Assembly (NCBI GenBank): GCA_902760345.1
Contig: CACWFY010000023.1
Span: 1 to 43,119 of the forward strand
Length of the DNA: 43,119 bases
From: an uncultured Bacteroidales bacterium
GTDB taxonomy: Bacteria; Bacteroidota; Bacteroidia; Bacteroidales; Bacteroidaceae
Direction of reading: 5' to 3'
Shown: positions 15,705 through 23,043 of the stretch, one piece after another
Layout of the letters: every line of letters starts with the position of its first letter
Numbering within the stretch: position 1 is the first letter of the stretch
Translations under genes and position numbers: made by a program
The notes under the pieces: generated by a model
Seen by the model: the letters and a program-made list of their open reading frames with translations, nothing else
The model's database searches: none
Told to the model about the DNA's origin: nothing

Positions 15705-16998
15705 TCTCTATTCTTGCTCCCAGAGCGTTGAGGCGTTCTTCAATATGCTCGTAGCCGCGGTCTATCTGTTCGATATTGCTGATGAGACTGGTGCCGTTGG
15801 CTCCCATAGCTGCAATGAGCAGGGCAATACCTGCACGGATATCAGGACTAGACATGCGCTCAGCACGTAGGGTCAGCTTGCGGTCGTGACCCACAACAAC
15901 GGCACGATGGGGGTCGCAGAGTATAATTTGCGCGCCCATGTCGATGAGTTTGTCAACAAAGAACAGACGGCTCTCAAACATCTTCTGATGGAATAGTACG
16001 CTGCCTCGGGCTTGTGTGGCTACAACGATGAGTACACTGAGCAGGTCGGGGGTCAGGCCGGGCCAAGGGGCATCGGCCAGCGTCATGATGGTCCCGTCGA
16101 CAAACGACTCGACGACATAGTGTTTCTGGCGTGGAATAAAGAGGTCGTCACCATCTACGTCTATCTTTACACCTAAACGGCGGAAAGACTCGGGGATGAT
16201 GCCTAGATTGTTGAGTGATACGTCCTTGATGCGGATGCCGTCGCCACAGATGGCTGCCATGCCAATGAACGAGCCTACCTCAATCATGTCGGGCAGCAGG
16301 CGGTGATCGGTACCATGTAGCTGGTTGACGCCGTCGATGGTGAGCAGGTTGCTGCCGATGCCACTGATATGGGCACCCATGCGGTTGAGCATGTGGCAAA
16401 GTTGTTGGACATAGGGCTCGCAGGCAGCATTGTAGATAGTGGTAGTACCTTCTGCCAGGACTGCAGCCATAATGATATTGGCCGTTCCCGTCACAGAAGC
16501 CTCGTCAAGCAGCATGTAGGTGCCTTTCAGCCGGCGCGCACTGATCTCGTAGACGTTGCGCTCTTCGATATGGCGGAACTTCGCGCCTAATGCCTTGAAC
16601 CCCATGAAGTGGGTGTCCAGGCGGCGACGTCCTATCTTGTCGCCACCGGGCTTGGTGACGATAGCTTTTCCCATGCGGGCCAGCAGTGGACCAATCATCA
16701 TGACTGAGCCACGCAATTGGGCACATTTGTTGACGAATTCGTCGCTTTGAAGGTACTCGAGCTTTAGAGCATCTGCTTGGAATGTAATGCCCCTTGCTTC
16801 TTTTGTTACCTTTACACCGATGTCGCTTAGCAACTGAATCAGGTTGTTGACATCGCGGATGTTGGGGATGTTCTGGATAGTAACAGCCTCACCTGTCAGC
16901 AGGGTAGCACAGATGACCTGTAAGGCCTCGTTCTTGGCGCCCTGTGGGGTAATGGTACCACTAAGCAGGTGGCCTCCCTCAATCTTGAATGTACCCAT
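15694..16998 (-). CDS. murA: UDP-GlcNAc 1-carboxyvinyltransferase MurA (Asp variant)
   Basis: A 434-residue enzyme that transfers enolpyruvate from PEP to UDP-GlcNAc, the first committed step of peptidoglycan synthesis. The catalytic Lys22 (PQGAKNEAL) and the DIRAGIALLIAAM segment carrying the conserved Arg are present. In the mobile loop, the Cys that fosfomycin alkylates (Cys115 in E. coli, PGGCTIG) is replaced by Asp120 (PGGDKIG; codon at 16639-16641). That change is known to keep activity and give fosfomycin resistance in Mycobacterium and Chlamydia. The gene abuts the DUF4290 gene with no spacer. No second murA is in the window. Confidence 0.95.
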   Translation of the reverse strand: MGTFKIEGGHLLSGTITPQGAKNEALQVICATLLTGEAVTIQNIPNIRDVNNLIQLLSDIGVKVTKEARGITFQADALKLEYLQSDEFVNKCAQLRGSVMMIGPLLARMGKAIVTKPGGDKIGRRRLDTHFMGFKALGAKFRHIEERNVYEISARRLKGTYMLLDEASVTGTANIIMAAVLAEGTTTIYNAACEPYVQQLCHMLNRMGAHISGIGSNLLTIDGVNQLHGTDHRLLPDMIEVGSFIGMAAICGDGIRIKDVSLNNLGIIPESFRRLGVKIDVDGDDLFIPRQKHYVVESFVDGTIMTLADAPWPGLTPDLLSVLIVVATQARGSVLFHQKMFESRLFFVDKLIDMGAQIILCDPHRAVVVGHDRKLTLRAERMSSPDIRAGIALLIAAMGANGTSLISNIEQIDRGYEHIEERLNALGARIERIN

Positions 16999-17607
16999 TT
17001 ATTTACGTTTTTTGTTACGTTTCGACTCGTTGGCAACAGCCATATCTATGCGCTCAAAACGGAATGAGGAGAGGTCGATTTGTATCTTGCCATCAGTAAA
17101 GCGTGCCAAATCATCAGCTACTTTCTCATCGTCCATAGAACCATGTCCCCATGTGACGAGGTCGCGCTTCATCTGGTTGGCGGTGATGCGTACTAACTCG
17201 TCGCGCTCAGCACCCTCGGGCATTGTTTTCAGCTTCTCGAACACTTCTGTTAGCAGATGGCCGTAGTGGCGCAGACGGGCTTGCCCGTCGTTCTTGGGAT
17301 GTGCCATGGGCTGAGGCTTCGATAGTATCTTTTCTGCCTCGCTGACGTCGTAGGGCCAGTCGATATCCAACTGCTTGTGACTCATCAGATACAGGTGGTC
17401 CCACAGTGTTTGCTGGTAGTCGTGACTGTCGCACACCTGTGGGTTTTTCATCTCCATTTGGCGGATTATGCTGTGGGCACAACGCATGCGTTCTTCTTTG
17501 GTGGGCAGGCCAACGGCTACTTCCACCATTTTCTCAATCTCACGACCGTATTCGGGCATGACCAGCTTCTCGCGCTGGGTATTATAGTCTAATCCCTTGA
17601 TATTCAT
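16999..17607 (-). CDS. DUF4290-family protein of unknown function
   Basis: A 202-residue, highly charged soluble protein with no signal peptide. Sequence style (LDYNTQREKLVMPEYGREIEKMVEVA near the N-terminus) and its fixed place beside murA match the DUF4290 family of Bacteroidota. Its stop codon lies directly against the murA start, so the two are probably co-translated. It ends in a basic tail (ESKRNKKRK). A role tied to envelope precursor synthesis is a guess from position only. Confidence 0.8.
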   Translation of the reverse strand: MNIKGLDYNTQREKLVMPEYGREIEKMVEVAVGLPTKEERMRCAHSIIRQMEMKNPQVCDSHDYQQTLWDHLYLMSHKQLDIDWPYDVSEAEKILSKPQPMAHPKNDGQARLRHYGHLLTEVFEKLKTMPEGAERDELVRITANQMKRDLVTWGHGSMDDEKVADDLARFTDGKIQIDLSSFRFERIDMAVANESKRNKKRK

Positions 17608-17630
17608 TCTTTTCTTTTTTTTGTTCTTAA

Positions 17631-18326
17631 TTAAAGCAATGGCTTGGATTTAATGGCGACGAAGTCTTTCAGATAGAACGGCACGAAGTAGGCAACGTCT
17701 TCAAACTGCTCGTTAAGGAAACGACGCTCAGCCAAAGGCTGCATCCATTTGGCCAGCGGCTCAATACCTTCAATATAGTGGGCGTTGGGATGGTTGATGA
17801 TCTCCAGACACTTAGCGGCGCCTGGTCCGAAGAAATAGACAGGACGCTCGTCGAGCCACTGTTTGTAGGTAGTTTCATCGACCACATCGGCACTGACCTC
17901 ACGAACGGTCTTCAGACTGCGGTCGTAGAGGGCGGCATAGACCTCCATTCTACGGGCGTCAAGCATCGGACACAGCAGAGCATTCTCTTCTTGGATGGTC
18001 TCACGAAGTAGTACAGGCACGCACAGCAACTCAAGTGTGGGGACTGCCACCAGCTTTAGGTCGCGTCCATAGCATATTCCTTTGGCCATAGATACACCAA
18101 TACGTAGTCCAGTATAGGAGCCCGGACCACAGCTGACGCTGACGGCATCGAACGGTATAGCATGGCTGTCGGTAAACGACAGCGCCTCATCGGCCATCGT
18201 TCCCAAACGCTCAGCACTGGCCCCTTTCTCTGCCTGTTCTGCCTGTTCGAAAATGCACTGTCCGTCTTCTGATACAGCCACCGAACAGCCGTTGGTGCTT
18301 GTCTCAATATGTAATATACATGCCAT
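17631..18326 (-). CDS. tsaB: tRNA threonylcarbamoyladenosine biosynthesis protein TsaB
   Basis: A 231-residue ASKHA-fold protein that partners TsaD to make the t6A base next to the anticodon of ANN-reading tRNAs. The N-terminal ILHIETSTNGCSVAV and the family-typical SCGPGSYTGLRIGVSMAKG are clear. Length is normal. It is the first gene of the tsaB-DUF4290-murA-rimM-dxr-rseP run; gaps between these genes are small or absent. Its -7 box ends only 8 bp before the ATG, so the mRNA probably has almost no leader. Confidence 0.93.
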   Translation of the reverse strand: MACILHIETSTNGCSVAVSEDGQCIFEQAEQAEKGASAERLGTMADEALSFTDSHAIPFDAVSVSCGPGSYTGLRIGVSMAKGICYGRDLKLVAVPTLELLCVPVLLRETIQEENALLCPMLDARRMEVYAALYDRSLKTVREVSADVVDETTYKQWLDERPVYFFGPGAAKCLEIINHPNAHYIEGIEPLAKWMQPLAERRFLNEQFEDVAYFVPFYLKDFVAIKSKPLL

Positions 18327-18330
18327 AATG

Positions 18331-18397
18331 GCTGCAAAGTTACAAAAAAAATCTCATTTCCCATTTCTCATTACTCTTTTTTTTGTACCTTTGCAGT
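18331..18397. promoter_or_regulatory. Mirror-image divergent promoters of tsaB and yicC
   Basis: The minus -7 box TAACTTTG (18335-18342) drives tsaB and the plus box TACCTTTG (18386-18393) drives yicC. The two promoters lie in arms of a 21-bp inverted repeat (18331-18351 and 18377-18397, 19 of 21 bases complementary). Each arm has an eight-base T-run, then G, the box and CAG. A 25-bp pyrimidine-rich spacer separates the arms. No TTTG -33 box is visible for either. Confidence 0.75.
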
Positions 18398-18421
18398 CAA
18401 TAAATAAAGAAAATAGAAAAT

Positions 18422-19294
18422 ATGATACAGTCAATGACTGGCTACGGGAAAACTGTCGTAGTCTGGAATGGTAAGAAAATCAATGTGGAGGTGAAGTCGC
18501 TCAACTCCAAGCAACTTGATCTGACCACGCGTATAGCAGCGCTTTACCGCGAGAAGGAAATGGAGATTCGCCAGCTGATAGCCGAGCGTGTCATCAGGGG
18601 AAAAGTAGAGTTCTGTATTTGGGTGGAGAAGGAAGCCGGCTTGGAGGCCGTTCCCGTCAATACAGCAATGATGGACAACTACTATCGTCAGTTGAAAGGG
18701 TTCGCCCAAGAGCATCAGCTGACAGATACTGATTGGGTGTCTCTGTTGGTGCGTATGCCCGACGTGTTGACAAAAACGGAGGTCGAGCTGCTTGATGATG
18801 ACGAGTGGCAGGTGGTGAAGACAGGCGTTGTGGAGGCTTTGCAGCATCTGGTGGACTTCCGTACGCAGGAGGGAGCAGCTTTAGAGAAGAAGTTTGGCGA
18901 GAAGATAGACAATATCGAGCGCCTGATGGCCTCTATTGAACCCTATGAGAAGTCGCGCGTAGAGAAAATACGTCAGCGTATCGTCGACGGCTTGAAGCAG
19001 ATCCCTGAGGCTGAGTACGACAAGAACCGTCTGGAACAAGAACTGATTTATTATATCGAGAAGCTGGATATCAGCGAGGAGAAGCAGCGCCTTGCCAATC
19101 ATCTGAAGTACTTCCGCGAGACGATGGCCGACCAACCCGGACAGGGTAAGAAGTTGGGCTTCATCGCTCAGGAGATGGGCCGTGAAATCAACACCACTGG
19201 CTCGAAGTCTAACCAGGCCGAGATGCAGAACATTGTCGTGATGATGAAGGACGAGCTGGAACAGATCAAGGAACAGGTATTAAACGCACTGTAG
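18422..19294 (+). CDS. yicC: YicC-family endoribonuclease
   Basis: A 290-residue protein of the YicC family, reported in E. coli as an endoribonuclease affecting small-RNA decay. It opens with the hallmark MIQSMTGYGK and has the YicC N-domain, then a helical middle (REKEMEIRQLIAERV) and the DUF1732 C-terminal region ending LGFIAQEMGREINTTGSKSN...IKEQVLNAL. It begins the yicC-gmk-nadD unit, with gmk 1 bp downstream. The yicC-gmk pairing is common in bacteria. Confidence 0.93.
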   Translation: MIQSMTGYGKTVVVWNGKKINVEVKSLNSKQLDLTTRIAALYREKEMEIRQLIAERVIRGKVEFCIWVEKEAGLEAVPVNTAMMDNYYRQLKGFAQEHQLTDTDWVSLLVRMPDVLTKTEVELLDDDEWQVVKTGVVEALQHLVDFRTQEGAALEKKFGEKIDNIERLMASIEPYEKSRVEKIRQRIVDGLKQIPEAEYDKNRLEQELIYYIEKLDISEEKQRLANHLKYFRETMADQPGQGKKLGFIAQEMGREINTTGSKSNQAEMQNIVVMMKDELEQIKEQVLNAL

Positions 19295-19295
19295 T

Positions 19296-19871
19296 ATGAC
19301 GAAAGGAAAGATGTTGATAGTGTCGGCACCGAGTGGTTCGGGCAAAAGCACCATTGTCAACTGGTTGATGAAGGAGCATCCGGAGCTGAAGCTGTATTTT
19401 TCTATCAGTTGTACCAGTCGTGCTCCCCGTGGTACGGAACAGAATGGCGTGGAGTATTTTTTTCTGACTCCTGAGGAGTTCCGCCAGCGTATTGAGAATA
19501 ATGAGTTCCTGGAGTATGAGGAAGTTTATGAGAACCGCTTCTATGGCACGCTGAAACAGCAGGTGGAGAACCAGCGTAATCAAGGTCAGAACGTTGTGTT
19601 CGACGTTGACGTGAAGGGCGGTGTAAATATCAAGAAATACTATGGCGACGAGGCGCTGAGCCTGTTTATCCAGCCCCCGTCGGTAGAGGAGTTGCGCAAG
19701 CGCCTGGTAGGTCGTGCAACCGATACGCAGGAGGCCATAGAGGAACGTTTGGCCAAGGCAGAATATGAGTTGACCTTTGCTTCGCAGTTCGACCGTATTA
19801 TTGTCAACGACGACTTGGAAACGGCCAAGCAAGAGGCCTTGCAAGTGGTTAAGGAGTTCTTGGGCTTATAA
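19296..19871 (+). CDS. gmk: Guanylate kinase
   Basis: A 191-residue kinase converting GMP to GDP. The P-loop SAPSGSGKSTI is at residues 8-18; the GMP-binding SCTSRAPRGTEQNGVEYFF and the FDVDVKGGVNIKKYY segment (Walker B region) follow. Length is typical. It starts 1 bp after yicC and ends inside the first unit of the repeat that leads into nadD. Confidence 0.96.
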   Translation: MTKGKMLIVSAPSGSGKSTIVNWLMKEHPELKLYFSISCTSRAPRGTEQNGVEYFFLTPEEFRQRIENNEFLEYEEVYENRFYGTLKQQVENQRNQGQNVVFDVDVKGGVNIKKYYGDEALSLFIQPPSVEELRKRLVGRATDTQEAIEERLAKAEYELTFASQFDRIIVNDDLETAKQEALQVVKEFLGL

Positions 19872-19903
19872 GTCCTATAAGTCTTATAAGTCCTATGAGA
19901 CCT
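19868..19903. repeat. ATAAGTCCT 9-bp repeats running from the gmk stop into the nadD start
   Basis: Four head-to-tail 9-bp units: ATAAGTCCT, ATAAGTCTT, ATAAGTCCT, ATGAGACCT. The first unit contains the gmk stop TAA, and the fourth, a diverged copy, supplies the nadD ATG at 19895. Confidence 0.85.
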
Positions 19904-20440
19904 ATGAGGATAGCCATCTTTGGCGGGTCGTTCAACCCCATACACAATGGACATATTGCCTTGGCCCAAGCAGCTTTGGCACAATGTCCCTTGGATGAGG
20001 TGTGGCTGATGGTGTCGCCGCAGAACCCATTGAAGCAACATGCCGATTTGTTGGACGACAGGCTACGTTTTGAGATGGCGCAACAGGCCATGGAACATGT
20101 CGAAGGCATCAAGGCTTGCGACTATGAGTTCCGTTTGCCGAAGCCCAGTTATACGTGGAACACCCTTCAGCATTTGGCGAAGGACTTTCCCAATAATCGT
20201 TTCCTGTTGCTGATTGGTGGCGACAACTGGGCGCATTTCCAGCGTTGGCGCCATTGGCAGGACATTCTTTGGCACCACGACATCATAGTCTATCCCCGTG
20301 ATCAGTATGCCGGCACCATTGACGTACCATTGTTAGACGTCAGCAGTACACAGATTCGTCAGCGCGTCAAGGCTGGCGAGAGCATTCAGGGATTGGTCCC
20401 CGACAGCATCGTTCCGCTGGTCAACCAATATTACCGTTAG
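19895..20440 (+). CDS. nadD: Nicotinate-nucleotide adenylyltransferase
   Basis: A 181-residue nucleotidyltransferase that makes deamido-NAD from nicotinate mononucleotide and ATP. The ATP-binding GSFNPIHNGH is at residues 11-20 and the second motif SSTQIRQRV is near the C-terminus. Two ATGs, at 19895 and 19904, are both within or next to the 9-bp repeat; the second gives MRIAIFGGSF, the more usual NadD opening, so the real start is uncertain by three residues. The stop codon interlocks with that of the convergent licD-type gene. Confidence 0.93.
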   Translation: MRPMRIAIFGGSFNPIHNGHIALAQAALAQCPLDEVWLMVSPQNPLKQHADLLDDRLRFEMAQQAMEHVEGIKACDYEFRLPKPSYTWNTLQHLAKDFPNNRFLLLIGGDNWAHFQRWRHWQDILWHHDIIVYPRDQYAGTIDVPLLDVSSTQIRQRVKAGESIQGLVPDSIVPLVNQYYR

Positions 20441-21258
20441 TCTTTCTCTTCTGTCAGCAGTTCGGGCTGTATGAAGATGGAGTGTACGATACGTTTCTCT
20501 TCGGGTGGCAGTTCCATGTAGTTTCGGTACAGGTCGCTCAAGTAGGCGTCGGGATTTGCTGGTGCCATAAAGGTCTTGCCCTCGAAAATGATGGTGCTCA
20601 ACGGGAATACCGAGTCCTGACGGTGCATGATGCCGTAGCCGTTGTTGATCAGGATGTTCGACAGATAGGTTGTCTTGGGTCGCAGAGCCGACACGATGTC
20701 CCAAATTCCCTTGTAAAACAGATATTTCCCTCCAAACCAAAATAGTTCAGCGGTAGCACGCAGTGAATAGTAGTGACTGTGGTGCAGAATGGAGTAGCTC
20801 TTCGAGATGCCCAACAACACTTTCTTTGCGAAATGACGGCTGACCGTTGGGTAGTTGATCATTGGGAAGATGTCGATGAACAGCCCTTTCTGATAGTCGG
20901 CAGCCATGTCGTCGGACGGTTCGACGTAGAACGAGTTCTTATCGCGCACCTTGGCAACGGGCGACGGATAGCCGGGCTCTGTCTCTCGGCTTTGCAGAAA
21001 CAGCGTGTCGGGCAACTCCTGCGGAGCCACCTCTACGAAGCGCTGCAGGTCTTCCTCGCGCATGGCAATGTCGATGTCGTCGTCCCACGGAATGAATCCA
21101 CCGTGGCGGACGGCGCCTAATAGCGTGCCGCCGTCGAGCCAGTAGCCGATGTTGTGCTTGCGGCAAATACGATCTATCTCCTGTAACATTCCCAGTTGCT
21201 TGAGCTGGCAACGGCGCAGTTGCTGTTGCTTATATTGTTCCAGATAACTATTCTTCAT
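20437..21258 (-). CDS. LicD-family phosphotransferase
   Basis: A 273-residue LicD-family (nucleotidyltransferase-fold) enzyme. The family core is complete: YWLDGGTLLGAVRHGGFIPWDDDIDIAM, with the metal-binding DDDID at residues 59-63. LicD proteins move phosphocholine or a polyol phosphate from a CDP carrier to a glycan; the human relatives fukutin and FKRP transfer ribitol phosphate from CDP-ribitol. It overlaps the SDR gene by 11 bp and ends a five-gene series that includes a CDP-forming enzyme, so a CDP-linked donor made by the neighbour is the simplest reading. The acceptor is unknown. Confidence 0.88.
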   Translation of the reverse strand: MKNSYLEQYKQQQLRRCQLKQLGMLQEIDRICRKHNIGYWLDGGTLLGAVRHGGFIPWDDDIDIAMREEDLQRFVEVAPQELPDTLFLQSRETEPGYPSPVAKVRDKNSFYVEPSDDMAADYQKGLFIDIFPMINYPTVSRHFAKKVLLGISKSYSILHHSHYYSLRATAELFWFGGKYLFYKGIWDIVSALRPKTTYLSNILINNGYGIMHRQDSVFPLSTIIFEGKTFMAPANPDAYLSDLYRNYMELPPEEKRIVHSIFIQPELLTEEKD

Positions 21259-22297
21259 GGCGTAATATCGATAGGGTACGATTGACGGCGTCCTGCATTA
21301 CATAGTGAGGTGCCCAGCCAAGTGCCTGTAGGCGTTTTGTGTCCAGCAGGGCACGAGTAGCTACGGAGTAGCCTTTCTGCTCTGTTTCGGAAGGCAGGTC
21401 GAACACTACCTCTTTCTGAGCCCATTCAGCACAATATTTGGCAAAGGCTTTTAGTTGTACGTTACAGGCCTCGCATGCCACATTATAGGGTGTGCCCGTT
21501 GTGCCGTGCAGCAGGATGTAGAGTAGCGCACTGACAGCATCGGCAGCATAGGTGTACGAGTAAAGCTGTTCACCTTTGCTCTTAAGCACGATATCTTCAT
21601 CGTTGAGGGCTTTGAGTAGGAATTGCGACGACGCCTTGCTATCACTCATCAGCATGGTGGGTCCGAAGATACGGCTCAGTCGGGCAATCTTTACGTTGGC
21701 ACCGCGTTCGGCGATGTACGACTGACAGAGGGCTTCGCTCAACCGTTTCGACTCAGTATAGCAGGCACGAGCCGTTGACAGGTTCAGCTGTCCCGTATAG
21801 TCTTCCGTAAACTGGTCGTTGCCCCTGGCATTGCCATACACCTCTACAGACGACGGATAGAGTACGGTGGCACCCTGTTCGACAGCCATCTGCAGGGCAT
21901 TGCTCGCCCCCAGCACGTTGATATCTATGGTCTCGATAGGATACTGTGCGTAGGCCAGCGGATGCGTGTTCGAGGCCAGCGGTATGATATAGTCAACCTG
22001 CAACAGCGTGGGGAAGGGGCGTCGCACGTCCTGCTCCAAGAAGTGAAAGTGCGTGTCGTCGTAGTATTCGCCCAGACGGGGTGTAGCCTTTTCCTTGCTG
22101 CGCCCTACGGCATAGGTGTCTATCTCGGCACCTTGTTGGTTGGCCAGCATTAAGGCATCAATCAGGCAGGTGCCCAACAGTCCTGTGGCCCCTGTAATCA
22201 GGAACCGCTTGCCGTGTAGTTGCTCGAAACCGTCAGTCTTGAGGATGTATTGCAGGTCCTCCTGATATAGCGGATGTTGTTTGTTTATTTCAGCCAT
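21248..22297 (-). CDS. Extended SDR: NAD-dependent epimerase/dehydratase
   Basis: A 349-residue extended short-chain dehydrogenase. Dinucleotide motif GATGLLG at residues 36-42, the SSVEVYG stretch and the catalytic YTESK motif are all present; RIFGPTM follows. Such enzymes usually act on nucleotide sugars (4,6-dehydratase, epimerase or decarboxylase). It overlaps both neighbours (13 bp with the cytidylyltransferase, 11 bp with the LicD gene), so the three are probably made together and act in one route. It might make the polyol or modify the CDP-linked donor; the sequence does not say which. Confidence 0.85.
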   Translation of the reverse strand: MAEINKQHPLYQEDLQYILKTDGFEQLHGKRFLITGATGLLGTCLIDALMLANQQGAEIDTYAVGRSKEKATPRLGEYYDDTHFHFLEQDVRRPFPTLLQVDYIIPLASNTHPLAYAQYPIETIDINVLGASNALQMAVEQGATVLYPSSVEVYGNARGNDQFTEDYTGQLNLSTARACYTESKRLSEALCQSYIAERGANVKIARLSRIFGPTMLMSDSKASSQFLLKALNDEDIVLKSKGEQLYSYTYAADAVSALLYILLHGTTGTPYNVACEACNVQLKAFAKYCAEWAQKEVVFDLPSETEQKGYSVATRALLDTKRLQALGWAPHYVMQDAVNRTLSILRHEE

Positions 22298-23007
22298 GTG
22301 TCTTTATCCATTTTCATGTATCCCTTGAACATCTCCAGATCATCCTTGGTGGTCAGCTTGATGTTCTTGTCCGAACCTGCCGCGAAGTACAGCGTTTCGC
22401 CCAACTCCACCATCATCGTGTTAGTGTATGCTGACCCGTAGATGCCGATGCCTTTCTCAAAGGCTTCGTGGTAGGCCTCGTCCAGCCGACCGAAACGGTA
22501 GGCCTGCGGGGTGCTGACGCGACGTAGCGTCTCTCGTGGAATATACTGGCGCGTAGTATTCTCATTGTCTGGATTCACGATGAATATCTGTTCGTTATAA
22601 GGCAGCGAGGTGACGCCATTACCGTATTGCTGGGCTTTTTCTATGACGTCGGTCAGCACCGTGGCGTCGACCAGTGGACGAATGCCGTCGTGTATCACCA
22701 CGATGTCGTCGCCCGACAGCTTTCCTTCCAGTGCGAAGACGCCGTTGCGGATGCTCTCCTGTGCACTGCCACCGCCAGACACGACACCTTGTAACTTGCT
22801 GATGTTGAACTGATTGGCGTAGGCCCATAGCATGTCGTGCCAACCCTCCAGACACACCACCTCTATGGCATCGATCATCGGGTGACGCTGGAAACTCTCC
22901 AGGGTGTAGATGATGATGGGCTTGTCGTAGACATTGATAAACTGCTTGGGAATATTCTGCCCCATCCGGTTGCCGGAGCCTCCGGCGATAATCAGTGCGT
23001 AGTTCAT
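22285..23007 (-). CDS. IspD/TarI-type cytidylyltransferase
   Basis: A 240-residue CTP-dependent cytidylyltransferase of the IspD superfamily. The CTP loop IIAGGSGNRMGQNIPKQF is at residues 6-23; the HDGIRPLVD motif and the C-terminal NIKLTTKDDLEMFKGYM are typical. Two roles are possible: IspD in the MEP pathway (dxr is in this window), or a TarI/ISPD-like enzyme forming CDP-ribitol or a related CDP-polyol. Overlap with an SDR and a LicD transferase favours the second. Sequence inspection alone cannot separate them. No ispF or other MEP gene is adjacent. Confidence 0.85.
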   Translation of the reverse strand: MNYALIIAGGSGNRMGQNIPKQFINVYDKPIIIYTLESFQRHPMIDAIEVVCLEGWHDMLWAYANQFNISKLQGVVSGGGSAQESIRNGVFALEGKLSGDDIVVIHDGIRPLVDATVLTDVIEKAQQYGNGVTSLPYNEQIFIVNPDNENTTRQYIPRETLRRVSTPQAYRFGRLDEAYHEAFEKGIGIYGSAYTNTMMVELGETLYFAAGSDKNIKLTTKDDLEMFKGYMKMDKDTWLK

Positions 23008-23043
23008 AGATGCTTACCTGTTTTGGCTTTTCTTGTTTTTCTC

